Shown here: positions 46,191 to 54,698 of the stretch, piece after piece
Numbering within the stretch: position 1 is the stretch's first letter
Layout of the letters: the number at the start of each line of letters is the position of its first letter
Assembly (NCBI RefSeq): GCF_036226745.1
Contig: NZ_CP109013.1
Coordinates: 5,146,001 to 5,210,000 of the forward strand
Source of the DNA: Streptomyces sp. NBC_00683
GTDB lineage: Bacteria; Actinomycetota; Actinomycetes; Streptomycetales; Streptomycetaceae
Reading direction: 5' to 3'
Length of the DNA: 64,000 nt
The notes under the pieces: model-generated
What the model was told of the DNA's origin: nothing
Seen by the model: only the letters and a program-made list of their open reading frames with translations
The model's database searches: none
Translations under genes and position numbers: made by a program

Positions 46191-46231
46191 GCGAAAAGGT
46201 CCGGACGGAGAACCGTCCGGACCTTTCGCGT
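46191..46231. terminator. Bidirectional terminator between acyl-CoA dehydrogenase and LCP genes
   Basis: AAGGTCCGGACGG (46196-46208), loop AGAA, CCGTCCGGACCTT (46213-46225) form a perfect 13-bp stem, extended by GCGAA/TTCGC with one bulge. Confidence 0.85.
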
Positions 46232-46241
46232 GCGCCTGCGG

Positions 46242-47525
46242 TCAGTTGCCCTTGACCGTGACCTTCTCGTCGTTCTTCAGCTGCTCCACGAGCTGCTTGA
46301 CCTTGGCCTTGTCCCAGACCAGGTTGCCGCCGGTGCTGCCCGAGATCGGGATGTTCATCGACGTGCCCTCGCCACCCGTGACGCCCTTCATCGCGAAGAA
46401 CATCTTGCCCAGCGACCAGAGCGACATGTCCTTGTCGACGATCAGCGTGTCCAGGCCGGCGCCCATCGTCGGGTACAGCTTGAACGGGTTGAGGATCGTG
46501 GACGGCGTCGCCGTCTGCGAGGCCAGCGCCGCGAGGAACTTCTGCTGGTTCTTCGTACGGTCCAGGTCGCTGCCCGCGAACGCGTACCGGGTGCGGACGA
46601 AGGCGAGCGACTGTTCGCCGTTCAGCGTCTGCTTGCCGGCCTGGAAGTCGGCACCGGACTTCTTGTCCTTGAAGGCCTTGGGGATGTCCAGCTCCACGCC
46701 GCCGATCGCGTCCACGATCTTGGCGAAGCCGCCGAAGCCGATCTCGACGTAGTGGTCGATGCGCAGCCCGGTGTTGAACTCGACGGTGCGGACCAGCAGC
46801 TCCGGGCCGTCCTCCGCGTACGCGGCGTTCAGCTTCGTGGTGCGGCCCGTGCCCTTGAACGTCTTGCCGGACTCGGAACCGACGAACGAGGGGATCTCGA
46901 CGTTCGAGTCACGGGGAAGGGAGATCAGCGTCGGGCCGTTGGAGCCGTCGTGCAGGATCATCATCGAGTCGGTGCGCTTGCCCTCGGCGGAGCCGGTGTG
47001 CAGCTTCTTCTTGTCCTCGGCCGTCATGCCCTCGCGGCTGTCGGAGCCGACGATCAGGTAGTTCGTCCCGTCGCCCTCGGAGGGGCGCTCGATGACCTTG
47101 GAGAGGTCGACCTCACGCTTGAGCTTGCCGTCGGCCCAGAAGTACGTGCCGATGGAGACGGCGACCAGCACGACGACGAGGGTCAGTACGCCGACCTTGA
47201 TGCGCCGGCCCCAGTTGGGCGTGGGGCGGCCCTGTACGTAGCCGCGGTCGCCGTAGCCGTCGCCGCCGTAACCGCCGCCGCCCTGTCCGCCGCCGTTGCC
47301 GCCGCCGTAGACCTGGCCCGTGTTGTAGCCGCTGTCGTAACCGTCGTCGGCGTACCCCTGTCCCTGCGGCGGGATCCGGGGCGGGGCCTGCGGTGCGCCC
47401 TGCGGCTGAGCGGGGCGCCGCCGGACGTGCGGCATGGCGCGGGCGCTCTCGGGCTGCGGGTTCGCGCTGCCCTGCCCATAGCGCTCGCCGGGTCCGCCGT
47501 TCCGTCCTTCGGGCCAATCGTTCAT
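46242..47525 (-). CDS. LytR-CpsA-Psr (LCP) family protein 1
   Basis: A 427-residue LCP protein, which transfers lipid-linked glycans to peptidoglycan or another wall acceptor. The cytosolic N-terminus (about 105 residues) is Gly/Pro/Gln/Tyr-rich with GYGGDGYGDRGY repeats, then one membrane helix (VGVLTLVVVLVAVSIGTYF). The LCP core has VGSDSREG, RTDSMMILHDG, LISLPRDSNVEIP and LAFVRTRYAFAGSDLDRTKNQQKFL; these Arg/Asp residues bind the polyprenyl pyrophosphate. It has no LytR_C domain. ATG 47525 is the first good start, but its ribosome site is weak. Confidence 0.93.
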   Translation of the reverse strand: MNDWPEGRNGGPGERYGQGSANPQPESARAMPHVRRRPAQPQGAPQAPPRIPPQGQGYADDGYDSGYNTGQVYGGGNGGGQGGGGYGGDGYGDRGYVQGRPTPNWGRRIKVGVLTLVVVLVAVSIGTYFWADGKLKREVDLSKVIERPSEGDGTNYLIVGSDSREGMTAEDKKKLHTGSAEGKRTDSMMILHDGSNGPTLISLPRDSNVEIPSFVGSESGKTFKGTGRTTKLNAAYAEDGPELLVRTVEFNTGLRIDHYVEIGFGGFAKIVDAIGGVELDIPKAFKDKKSGADFQAGKQTLNGEQSLAFVRTRYAFAGSDLDRTKNQQKFLAALASQTATPSTILNPFKLYPTMGAGLDTLIVDKDMSLWSLGKMFFAMKGVTGGEGTSMNIPISGSTGGNLVWDKAKVKQLVEQLKNDEKVTVKGN

Positions 47526-47644
47526 GCGGAACAGTGTGCCGTCCCGGCCCGCACGTATTACAGGGTGTACCGGAAATCGGACCAGGGCTGTTGCGAAGCT
47601 GATGCAATGCAACCGGGGGCAAGCCCCCGCATAAGGTGGAGGGC

Positions 47645-48193
47645 ATGACAGATCAGGCCCAGCCACCGGAGGGCGAGATTCCGGCCAAGCCGACCGCGGC
47701 CTCCCGGACCACCCTCAGCCACATCATGACCGGCAGCGACACCAACCTCCTGGGTACGGTGCACGGCGGTGTGATCATGAAACTGGTCGACGACGCCGCG
47801 GGTGCGGTCGCCGGCCGGCACTCCGGTGGCCCGGCCGTGACGGCCTCGATGGACGAGATGGTCTTCCTGGAGCCGGTCCGCGTCGGTGACCTTGTTCACG
47901 TCCGCGCGCAGGTGAACTGGACCGGCCGCTCCTCGATGGAGGTCGGCGTCCGCGTCCTGGCCGAGCGGTGGAACGAGTCGACCCCGGCCCAGCAGGTCGG
48001 GAGCGCCTATCTGGTGTTCGCGGCGGTCGACGAGGACGGCAAGCCGCGCCGCGTGCCCGAGGTGGTGCCGGAGACGGAGCGCGACAAGCGGCGCTACCAG
48101 GAAGCTCAGATCCGGCGTACGCACCGCCTCGCCCGGCGCCGTGCGATCAAGGAGCTGCGGGAGCAGCGCGCCGCCGAGGGCATCGACGACTGA
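47645..48193 (+). CDS. Acyl-CoA thioesterase, YciA-type hotdog fold
   Basis: A 182-residue hotdog-fold thioesterase hydrolysing acyl-CoA. GTVHGGVIMKLVDDAAGAVAGRHSG is the hotdog helix with the family acidic residue, and MDEMVFLEPVRVGDLVHVRAQV and VGVRVLAER follow. The C-terminal 50 residues are very basic and helical, longer than in E. coli YciA. ATG 47645 has GGAGG 4 bases upstream. It is divergent from LCP gene 1 and convergent with LCP gene 2. Confidence 0.92.
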   Translation: MTDQAQPPEGEIPAKPTAASRTTLSHIMTGSDTNLLGTVHGGVIMKLVDDAAGAVAGRHSGGPAVTASMDEMVFLEPVRVGDLVHVRAQVNWTGRSSMEVGVRVLAERWNESTPAQQVGSAYLVFAAVDEDGKPRRVPEVVPETERDKRRYQEAQIRRTHRLARRRAIKELREQRAAEGIDD

Positions 48194-48204
48194 GGCCCGC
48201 ACCC

Positions 48205-48243
48205 GAAGACGGGGCGCCGGTCGCGGACCGGCGCCCCGTCTTC
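48205..48243. terminator. Bidirectional terminator between thioesterase and LCP gene 2
   Basis: Perfect 18-bp stem: GAAGACGGGGCGCCGGTC (48205-48222), loop GCG, and its complement (48226-48243). Confidence 0.88.
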
Positions 48244-48257
48244 TTGCGCCAGGAGGG

Positions 48258-49760
48258 CTACGGGCAGACCACCTGGTCGCCCGTCACCGAGCCGAACTCG
48301 CCCCGCTTCGGATCCTCGGCCTTGACCCGCTGGACCTTCGTGAAGTCGGAGCCCGCCTTCACCTTCATCGTCCCGCCCTGCCCCTTCACGGCCTTCAGCT
48401 CGCACCCGGGCAGCGCCGTCGCCAGGGCCTTCGCCGACCGGTCCCACCGGGGGTCGTAGCTGACCACGGTCCGCTTGAGGTCGCGCGGGCCGCCGTTCAG
48501 GGGGGAGCGGGTGGTGTTGAAACCGGTGCCGCGCAGCGCCGCGTCCACCTTCTGGCCGAGCCCGTCCTTGGGCGTCCCGTTGTAGACCTGCACCCGGATC
48601 TGCTCCGGGGCGACGCCGACGACCGTCGCCCTGGGCTGCTTGGGCAGGTGGGAGGCGAGCGGCTTGTCCTCGCGCAGGGCACGGAACAGCTTCTTCGACT
48701 TCTTCGTGTCCCACTTCACCGTGGAGCCGATGCCCTTGACGGGGTAACCGCCGTCCTGGATCGGTACGGAGGCGAACTCCGACGAGGCCGGGGTGAACCC
48801 ACGCATCGCCTTGCCGAGCTCCAGCATCTGATCCGTGCCGAATCCCTTGTCGGCGCGGACCGATTTGAGCATCGCCGAGGCCACCTGCTGGAACTTCACC
48901 GGGTTCATCAGCACACCGCTGCTGGTCGTCTGCTTGACCAGCGCGGCCATGAACTTCTGCTGGCGCTGCATCCGGCCCAGGTCGGCGGCGCCGTCGATGT
49001 GCCGGGACCGTACGTACTGGAGGGCCTTGCCGCCGTCGAGCTTGTGGGTGCCGGCGGTCAGGTTCAGTCCGGTGTAGGGGTCCTTGAGCGGCTTGGCGGT
49101 GCAGATCTGCACCCCGCCCAGGGTGTCGACCGTCTCCATGAAGCTGGTGAAGTCGACCTCCAGATAGTGGTCGATCTTGATTCCCGTCATGCCCTCGACG
49201 GTGCGCACGGTCAGGTGCGGGCCGCCCTCCGCGTAGGCGGCGTTCAGCTTCACCGGGTGGGCGGAGTGCTCCTTGCCGGTGGTCCGGTCGGTGTGGGCCG
49301 GGATCTCGGCGTAGCTGTCGCGGGGCAGGCTGACGACACTCGCCCGCTGCTTGTCGGCCGAGAGGTGGACGAGCATGAGGGTGTCGGTGCAGTGACAGGG
49401 CGCTCCGCCCAGCCTGTACTTCTTCCTCTCCGCCTTGGTGATCTTCTCCCGGCCGTCGGTGCCGACCAGCAGGAAGTTCATGCCGTGGCCGCCCTGGGGC
49501 CGGTTCTTCATGTCCTTGAACGGATCGACCCGGTCGATCCCCGTCTCCAGGCTGCTCACCACGGCATGGCCGATCCCGCCGGCGCCGAGCACCAGCACGG
49601 ACAGCCCGGTGGCCACCCGCATGCCCCAGCGGGGCGGCCCCTTCCGGCTGCCGTTGCGGGGCCGGTTCCTGGTACCCGCCTTGGGCTGCCGAGCGGTTCT
49701 GCGCTGCGTGGGAGCGGTGCGGGGGTGCGGTGGACGGGGCGATCGGTGCGGCGTGGGCAC
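48258..49760 (-). CDS. LytR-CpsA-Psr (LCP) family protein 2 with LytR_C domain
   Basis: A 500-residue LCP protein. A basic proline-rich cytosolic segment precedes a helix near residues 50-67. The LCP domain shows LVGTDGREKITK, CTDTLMLVHLSAD, VSLPRDSYAEIP, IDHYLEVDFTSFMETVDTLGG and LQYVRSRHIDGAADLGRMQRQQKF. A C-terminal LytR_C domain follows (IRVQVYNGTPKDGLGQKVDAAL). Unusual Cys-His-Cys before TDT is seen only in this paralogue. GTG 49760 is chosen for its GGAGG at 8-base spacing. It is divergent from the GT2 gene. Confidence 0.92.
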   Translation of the reverse strand: MPTPHRSPRPPHPRTAPTQRRTARQPKAGTRNRPRNGSRKGPPRWGMRVATGLSVLVLGAGGIGHAVVSSLETGIDRVDPFKDMKNRPQGGHGMNFLLVGTDGREKITKAERKKYRLGGAPCHCTDTLMLVHLSADKQRASVVSLPRDSYAEIPAHTDRTTGKEHSAHPVKLNAAYAEGGPHLTVRTVEGMTGIKIDHYLEVDFTSFMETVDTLGGVQICTAKPLKDPYTGLNLTAGTHKLDGGKALQYVRSRHIDGAADLGRMQRQQKFMAALVKQTTSSGVLMNPVKFQQVASAMLKSVRADKGFGTDQMLELGKAMRGFTPASSEFASVPIQDGGYPVKGIGSTVKWDTKKSKKLFRALREDKPLASHLPKQPRATVVGVAPEQIRVQVYNGTPKDGLGQKVDAALRGTGFNTTRSPLNGGPRDLKRTVVSYDPRWDRSAKALATALPGCELKAVKGQGGTMKVKAGSDFTKVQRVKAEDPKRGEFGSVTGDQVVCP

Positions 49761-49950
49761 GGGGGACACCTCCGCGGTGCGAGTAGGACTTTCGCACGGT
49801 AGGCCCATACGATCTGCAGACCGGGAGGCGACCCGGCGGCGCGCGCCGGTGTCCCCCATTCGCGGTAACGTGGCGGCCGAATCACGCCGCATCCCGGGGT
49901 GCGAGAGCCCCTCGGAACCCCGGCACCCCCGAGGACCCCCTGAGGACCAC

Positions 49951-50973
49951 ATGTCTGCCGCGCAGTACCCCGCCGTCTCCGTGATCATGCCGGTGCTCAA
50001 TGAGGAACGCCATCTCAGGAACTCGGTCCGGCACATCCTGGAGCAGGAGTACGCCGGTGAGATGGAGGTGGTGATCGCCCTCGGTCCCTCGACCGACCGT
50101 ACGGACGAGATCGCCGCTGAGCTGGTACGGGAGGACTCCCGGGTCCACACCGTGCCGAATCCGACCGGCCGCACCCCCGCCGCGCTGAACGCCGCGATCA
50201 AGGCTTCACGTCACCCGATCGTGGTACGGGTCGACGGCCACGGCATGCTCTCTCCGAACTACATTGCGACCGCGGTCCGCCTCCTGGAGGAGACCGGCGC
50301 GCAGAACGTCGGCGGCATCATGCACGCCGAGGGTGAGAACGCCTGGGAGGACGCCGTCGCCGCCGCGATGACGTCGAAGATCGGCGTCGGCAACGCGGCC
50401 TTCCACACCGGCGGCCAGGCGGGCCCCGCCGAGACCGTGTACCTGGGCGTCTTCCGCCGCGAGGCACTGGAGCGGGCCGACGGCTACAACGTGGAGTTCA
50501 TCCGCGCCCAGGACTGGGAGCTGAACTTCCGCATCCGCGAGGCCGGCGGTCAGATCTGGTTCTCGCCGGAGCTGAAGGTGCAGTACCGCCCCCGGCCCAG
50601 CATCCGCGCCCTGTCCAAGCAGTACAAGGAGTACGGCCGCTGGCGCCACGTCGTGGCCCGCTACCACGCCGGCTCGATCAACCTGCGCTACCTGGCCCCG
50701 CCGACCGCCGTCTGCGCGATCGCGGCAGGCATCGTCGTCGGTGCGGCGGTCACCCCGTGGGCCTTCGTCGTGCCGGCCGGGTACGTCGCGGCGATCGTCG
50801 CCGGCTCGCTGCCCGCGGGCAAGGGCCTGCCGCTCAAGGCGCGCGCGCAGATCCCGGTGGCGCTGGCCACCATGCACATGTCGTGGGGGTACGGCTTCCT
50901 GACCAGCCCCCGGTCGCTCGCGAAGAGGGTCATCGCGAGCCGCCGCCCGGCCGTGCGGGAACAGACGGTCTGA
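49951..50973 (+). CDS. Glycosyltransferase family 2 (ExoA-like)
   Basis: A 340-residue GT-A glycosyltransferase with C-terminal membrane segments. VSVIMPVLNEERHLRNSVRHILEQ starts the domain; VVRVDGHGMLSPNYIA holds the metal-binding acidic motif; RAQDWELNFRIREAGGQIWFSPE supplies the catalytic (E/D)DxE-like segment with QYRPR after it. Two helices near residues 250-295 anchor it to the membrane. It resembles succinoglycan ExoA-type enzymes. It lies between LCP genes 2 and 3, suggesting it builds a polymer that those LCP proteins attach. ATG 49951 with AGGA. Confidence 0.93.
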   Translation: MSAAQYPAVSVIMPVLNEERHLRNSVRHILEQEYAGEMEVVIALGPSTDRTDEIAAELVREDSRVHTVPNPTGRTPAALNAAIKASRHPIVVRVDGHGMLSPNYIATAVRLLEETGAQNVGGIMHAEGENAWEDAVAAAMTSKIGVGNAAFHTGGQAGPAETVYLGVFRREALERADGYNVEFIRAQDWELNFRIREAGGQIWFSPELKVQYRPRPSIRALSKQYKEYGRWRHVVARYHAGSINLRYLAPPTAVCAIAAGIVVGAAVTPWAFVVPAGYVAAIVAGSLPAGKGLPLKARAQIPVALATMHMSWGYGFLTSPRSLAKRVIASRRPAVREQTV

Positions 50974-50986
50974 CAGCCGAACGCAG

Positions 50987-51020
50987 GAAGGGGCCCCGCC
51001 GGAGACGGCGGGGCCCCTTC
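50987..51020. terminator. Bidirectional terminator between GT2 and LCP gene 3
   Basis: Perfect 15-bp stem: GAAGGGGCCCCGCCG (50987-51001) and CGGCGGGGCCCCTTC (51006-51020), loop GAGA. Confidence 0.88.
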
Positions 51021-51031
51021 TCGTACGGGCG

Positions 51032-52717
51032 TCAGAAGGTGTAGTTCGGGTTGACGTGCATGCACGCCTCTTCGTTCGCACCGTTGAGCGCCCCCGCCGA
51101 CTCCGGCGTCTTCTCGTCGACGGCCTTGGCCGGGTACGCCCCGTCCTCGCGCCAGTCGGCACCCACGGCCAGCACGATGCCCGAGGCATCGGTCGACTTC
51201 TGCACCTGGGACACCGGGATCCCGAGCGCCTTGGCGACCGCCTGGGCGTCGGCCTCCATGTCCGCGCTGGGGTAGAGGATGCCGGTCCGGCCGGCCGCCG
51301 CGACGTTCTGGGAGTCGATCGAGGCCTTGGCGAAGCCCGCGTCCGTGAGCAGGTCCTTGACCGCGGTCGCACGGCCCTGTGCCGGACCGAGACCGTCGGT
51401 GCTGGTCGCGTTGCGCACGCTGACCGGGATCTCCGCGACGGGCGCGGCGACGTCCTTGGTGACGGGTGTCTTGCGCTTGGACGCCTTGCCGTCCAGCGGG
51501 ATGTCCTCACGGACCATCCGGAACACCTGCTCGGCCTCACCGGCCTTGGGGAACACCCGGCCGGCCAGATCGCCCGTTCCGTAGACGTTCGGCATGGTCG
51601 TCATGGTGATGCGGTCGGTCGGGGCCTTCTTGAGCTCCTCCGCCAGGTCGTACAGCTTCTTGACGGTGTCCAGGCCCTTGTCGACCGTCAGCGCGCTGGT
51701 GGCCGCCTCGGCGAGCCCCATCAGCTTTCCGGGGTCGGTGAGCTTGGTGCCCTTGCGCAGCTCGCGCACCATCGAGTTCAGGTACTGGTGCTGGGCCTTG
51801 GCGCGGCCGAGGTCCGTGTTGTCCTCGAAGCCGTAGCGGGTGCGCAGCCACTGCAGGGCCTGCTTGCCCTTGACGGCGGTGGTGCCCTCCTCCAGCTTCA
51901 GCCCGGAGCCCTTGCCGTCCCTGCCGTGCGAGTGGATGTTGGCGTCGACACAGACCGGGACGCCGCCGATCGCGTCGGCCATCGAGACCACACCCGCGAA
52001 GTCGATCATCATGAAGTGGTCGATCGTGATGCCGGTGAGTTCGTACCAGGTGGCCACCGTGCACCCGGGCCCGCCACGGCCGAGGCTCTCGTTCGTCTGG
52101 ACGGGCCTCGTGCTGGCCGGGTACACCTCGTCGGTTTTCGGGTCGGTGCACTTGGGCATCTTCAGCATGGTGTCGCGCGGCATGCTCACGACCGAGATGT
52201 TGCTGCGGTCCGCGGAGAGGTGCAGCAGCATCTGTACGTCGGCGAGCGGTGTGCCCCCGAAGGTCTCCTTGGCGCCGCCGAGCTTCTGGTTCGCCTTGGA
52301 GTCCCGGGCGTCGGACCCGATGATCAGGATGTTCAGCGGGGTCTGCCCGGCGGCGTTGGCCTTGTGGTCGGCCATGTCCTTGTCGCCGAGGGTCAGGTCC
52401 TCTTTCTTGATGTTGCCGTTGAGGTGCTTGTAGTAGAGGTATCCGGCTCCGCCGGTGCCGAGTATCAGCAGGGCGAGAACGGACGCGACCCAGCGCAGTA
52501 CGCGCCGTTTGCCGCGTTTGTCGGCCCGCCTGGAACGGCGGTTCGGCCCGCCCTGGCGGTGCCCGCCCTCCGGCGGGGCGGACCGTTCCCGCCGGCCGTG
52601 ACCGCCCCTTGCCGTTCTGCCGTCCTCCGTGTCACCGCTCCCGAGGGCACCGTCGACCGGGCCCTCGTGCCGGACGCGCGACCGCGTCCCCTCCCCAGGC
52701 GTGCTGCTCCGTCCCAC
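51032..52717 (-). CDS. LytR-CpsA-Psr (LCP) family protein 3 with LytR_C domain
   Basis: A 561-residue LCP protein. About 72 basic/polar residues (GRRERSAPPEGGHRQGG region) precede the membrane helix (VLRWVASVLALLILGTGGAGYLYY). Core motifs are IIGSDARDSKANQ, ADVQMLLHLSADRSNISVVSMPRDTMLKMP, GITIDHFMMIDFAGVVSMADAIGG and LQWLRTRYGFEDNTDLGRAKAQHQYL. The C-terminal LytR_C domain begins IPVSVRNATSTDGLGPAQ. The LCP domain carries the cysteine pair (KCTDP and GCTVATWYELTG) shared with paralogue 4. GTG 52717 is the predicted start. Confidence 0.93.
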   Translation of the reverse strand: MGRSSTPGEGTRSRVRHEGPVDGALGSGDTEDGRTARGGHGRRERSAPPEGGHRQGGPNRRSRRADKRGKRRVLRWVASVLALLILGTGGAGYLYYKHLNGNIKKEDLTLGDKDMADHKANAAGQTPLNILIIGSDARDSKANQKLGGAKETFGGTPLADVQMLLHLSADRSNISVVSMPRDTMLKMPKCTDPKTDEVYPASTRPVQTNESLGRGGPGCTVATWYELTGITIDHFMMIDFAGVVSMADAIGGVPVCVDANIHSHGRDGKGSGLKLEEGTTAVKGKQALQWLRTRYGFEDNTDLGRAKAQHQYLNSMVRELRKGTKLTDPGKLMGLAEAATSALTVDKGLDTVKKLYDLAEELKKAPTDRITMTTMPNVYGTGDLAGRVFPKAGEAEQVFRMVREDIPLDGKASKRKTPVTKDVAAPVAEIPVSVRNATSTDGLGPAQGRATAVKDLLTDAGFAKASIDSQNVAAAGRTGILYPSADMEADAQAVAKALGIPVSQVQKSTDASGIVLAVGADWREDGAYPAKAVDEKTPESAGALNGANEEACMHVNPNYTF

Positions 52718-52766
52718 CAGGACCCCCCTGCTGCTCAGACTTTCGCTGTGGCGCGACGACCCGTCG

Positions 52767-54476
52767 TCACTTCGCGCACTCTGCCTTGTCGGCGCTGGCC
52801 TTCTGAATGTCTTCCGGTGCCTTGGCCGGGCCGGTGACGGGCACCCCCGCGCCCTTGAAGTCGGCTCCCAGGGTCAGCACCATCGCCTGAAGGCCCTCGG
52901 CGTCGGCCGTTCCCTGCTTGAGTGCCGTGGCGGGCAGTCCCATGATCGCCGCGAGGGCGCGGGCCTGGTCCGCCTGGTCGGGCGCGTACGCCAGTGTCGT
53001 CAGGTCGATCTTCGCCGGGGCGTTCGCCTTGTTCGTGGCCTCCGGCACGCCCTGTTCGGTCTTCAGCCAGGTGACGGTCGCGTCCGCGGCACCGGCGATG
53101 CTGCCGCCGTTGAGGACATCGACGCGTATGTCGGCCGGATCGGCCTTGGCGCCCTTGAGCACCGCCTGCTGCTTGCTCCTGGCCGCCGTCTCCTTCTGCT
53201 TCACCTCGGTCAGGGAGGTGTCGGAGCGCATCATCGCGAAGAGCTGCTCCGACTTCTGCGGTTCCACGACCACGGTGATGGGCGTCGGCTCGGCCGGGTT
53301 GTCGATCACCGGCAGCGTGACGAAGGTGATGTTCTTGGTGTCGATCCTGCCCAGCTCCTGTGCGAGCGAGGTCAGCTTCTTGATCGACCCGATGCCGGAG
53401 TCGACCGTGAGCGCCTTGGTCGCCGCGTCCGCGAGGCTGAAGAGCTTCGTGGGGCTCGTCAGGGTGTCGTCGGACTTCATCTGCCGGATCATCGAGCCGA
53501 TGAACTGCTGCTGCACCTTGATCCGGTCGAGGTCGCTCTGATTGCCGAAGCTGTGCCGGGTGCGGACGAAGGCCAGTGCCTGCTCGCCCTGGACGGTGGA
53601 CTCACCGGCAGGCAGGTCGAGGTGCGAGTCGGGGTCCTTGATCGCCTTGGCCAGGCAGACCTTGACCCCGCCGACGGCCGTGGAGAGCTCTTTGACCGCG
53701 TTGAAGTCGACCATCATGAAGTGGTCGACGGAGAGGCCGGTGATCTTCTTGACCGTACGCATCGTGCAGCCCGGGTCGCGCCCTTCCTGGCCGAGGCTGA
53801 CGTTGAACCGGACGTTCCGCGAGCCGGGTATGACCTTCTGCGAACCGTCCGGCTGCTTGGTGGTGCACTCCGGGATGTCCGTCATCAGGTCGCGGGGGAT
53901 GCTCATCGCCGTGGCGTTGGTGCGGTCCGCGGAGACGTGGAAGAGGATGTTGGTGTCGGCGTGGCCGGTGCTGCCCTTGTCGCCGTAGCCCTCGTTGCCA
54001 CTGCCGGTGCGCTTGTCCGTGCCGATGATCAGTATGTTCAGCGGCCCCTCGGCGGCGACGCTCTTGCTGCCGGCGTCACCGACGTCGACGGTGTCGAGGT
54101 TGCCGTCGAACTTCTGGTAGAGGGCGTACGCCCCCGCCGATCCGGCGACGATCACGAAGGCCATCACGCCGCCGGTCCACAGCAGGGCCTTCTTCCGCCG
54201 CGCCTTCGGCGATGTGCGCTTACGGCGCCCGGCCGGCACCTGCGGCTGCTCCCGGGTGTGCCCGCTCCGTGCGGAACGGCGGTTCCGCTGCTCGGGGACC
54301 TCGCGGAGGGGCTCGTTCCTGTTGTCGGAGCCGTAGTGGTCCGACGTACGGGAAGCGCCGGACGACTCTGTTCCGGAGTGACTCGGTCGCAATTCGTAAT
54401 TGCCGGTCTGCGGGTTGAGCACCCACTGGTCGGCGGCGTCCATTTCGTCCGCCCGCCCACGGCTATGCGCGTCCAC
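52767..54476 (-). CDS. LytR-CpsA-Psr (LCP) family protein 4 with LytR_C domain
   Basis: A 569-residue LCP protein. The cytosolic N-terminus includes DQWVLNPQTGNYELR, a short conserved-looking sequence, and a basic stretch before the helix (ALLWTGGVMAFVIVAGSAGAYALY). Core: IIGTDKRTGSGNEGYG, HADTNILFHVSAD, MSIPRDLMTDIPEC, LSVDHFMMVDFNAVKELSTAVGG and LAFVRTRHSFGNQSDLDRIKVQQQF. LytR_C begins IRVDVLNGGSIAGAAD. The GTG at 54476 has AGGA upstream; ATG 54443 is an alternative 11 residues in. It lies 50 bases upstream of LCP gene 3, so the two are probably cotranscribed. Confidence 0.93.
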   Translation of the reverse strand: MDAHSRGRADEMDAADQWVLNPQTGNYELRPSHSGTESSGASRTSDHYGSDNRNEPLREVPEQRNRRSARSGHTREQPQVPAGRRKRTSPKARRKKALLWTGGVMAFVIVAGSAGAYALYQKFDGNLDTVDVGDAGSKSVAAEGPLNILIIGTDKRTGSGNEGYGDKGSTGHADTNILFHVSADRTNATAMSIPRDLMTDIPECTTKQPDGSQKVIPGSRNVRFNVSLGQEGRDPGCTMRTVKKITGLSVDHFMMVDFNAVKELSTAVGGVKVCLAKAIKDPDSHLDLPAGESTVQGEQALAFVRTRHSFGNQSDLDRIKVQQQFIGSMIRQMKSDDTLTSPTKLFSLADAATKALTVDSGIGSIKKLTSLAQELGRIDTKNITFVTLPVIDNPAEPTPITVVVEPQKSEQLFAMMRSDTSLTEVKQKETAARSKQQAVLKGAKADPADIRVDVLNGGSIAGAADATVTWLKTEQGVPEATNKANAPAKIDLTTLAYAPDQADQARALAAIMGLPATALKQGTADAEGLQAMVLTLGADFKGAGVPVTGPAKAPEDIQKASADKAECAK

Positions 54477-54698
54477 GGTTTCCTGAATCCTCCGTCGGTG
54501 CCAGGCGAGGCGCCTCCCCGACAGGGCGCTCGGTCTGTCGCTCCAGCAGTGCGCGGCCAGGGGGCCGTCGGCACCGGATCGCGTCACACTATCCGGCGGA
54601 TTCGGCCATGGGCGGCGTGCGTGACATATTCCACGCGTCTTATAACCGGGCATTCTGCCTATTCCGCTCGGATTGCCGCCCATTGCTTGGCCATTGCT

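Noticed and set aside
47260..47350. Repeat-like glycine/tyrosine stretch in LCP protein 1 as a possible CRISPR or minisatellite.
   Set aside because: It is a coding low-complexity region with codon-level variation and no regular spacer structure.
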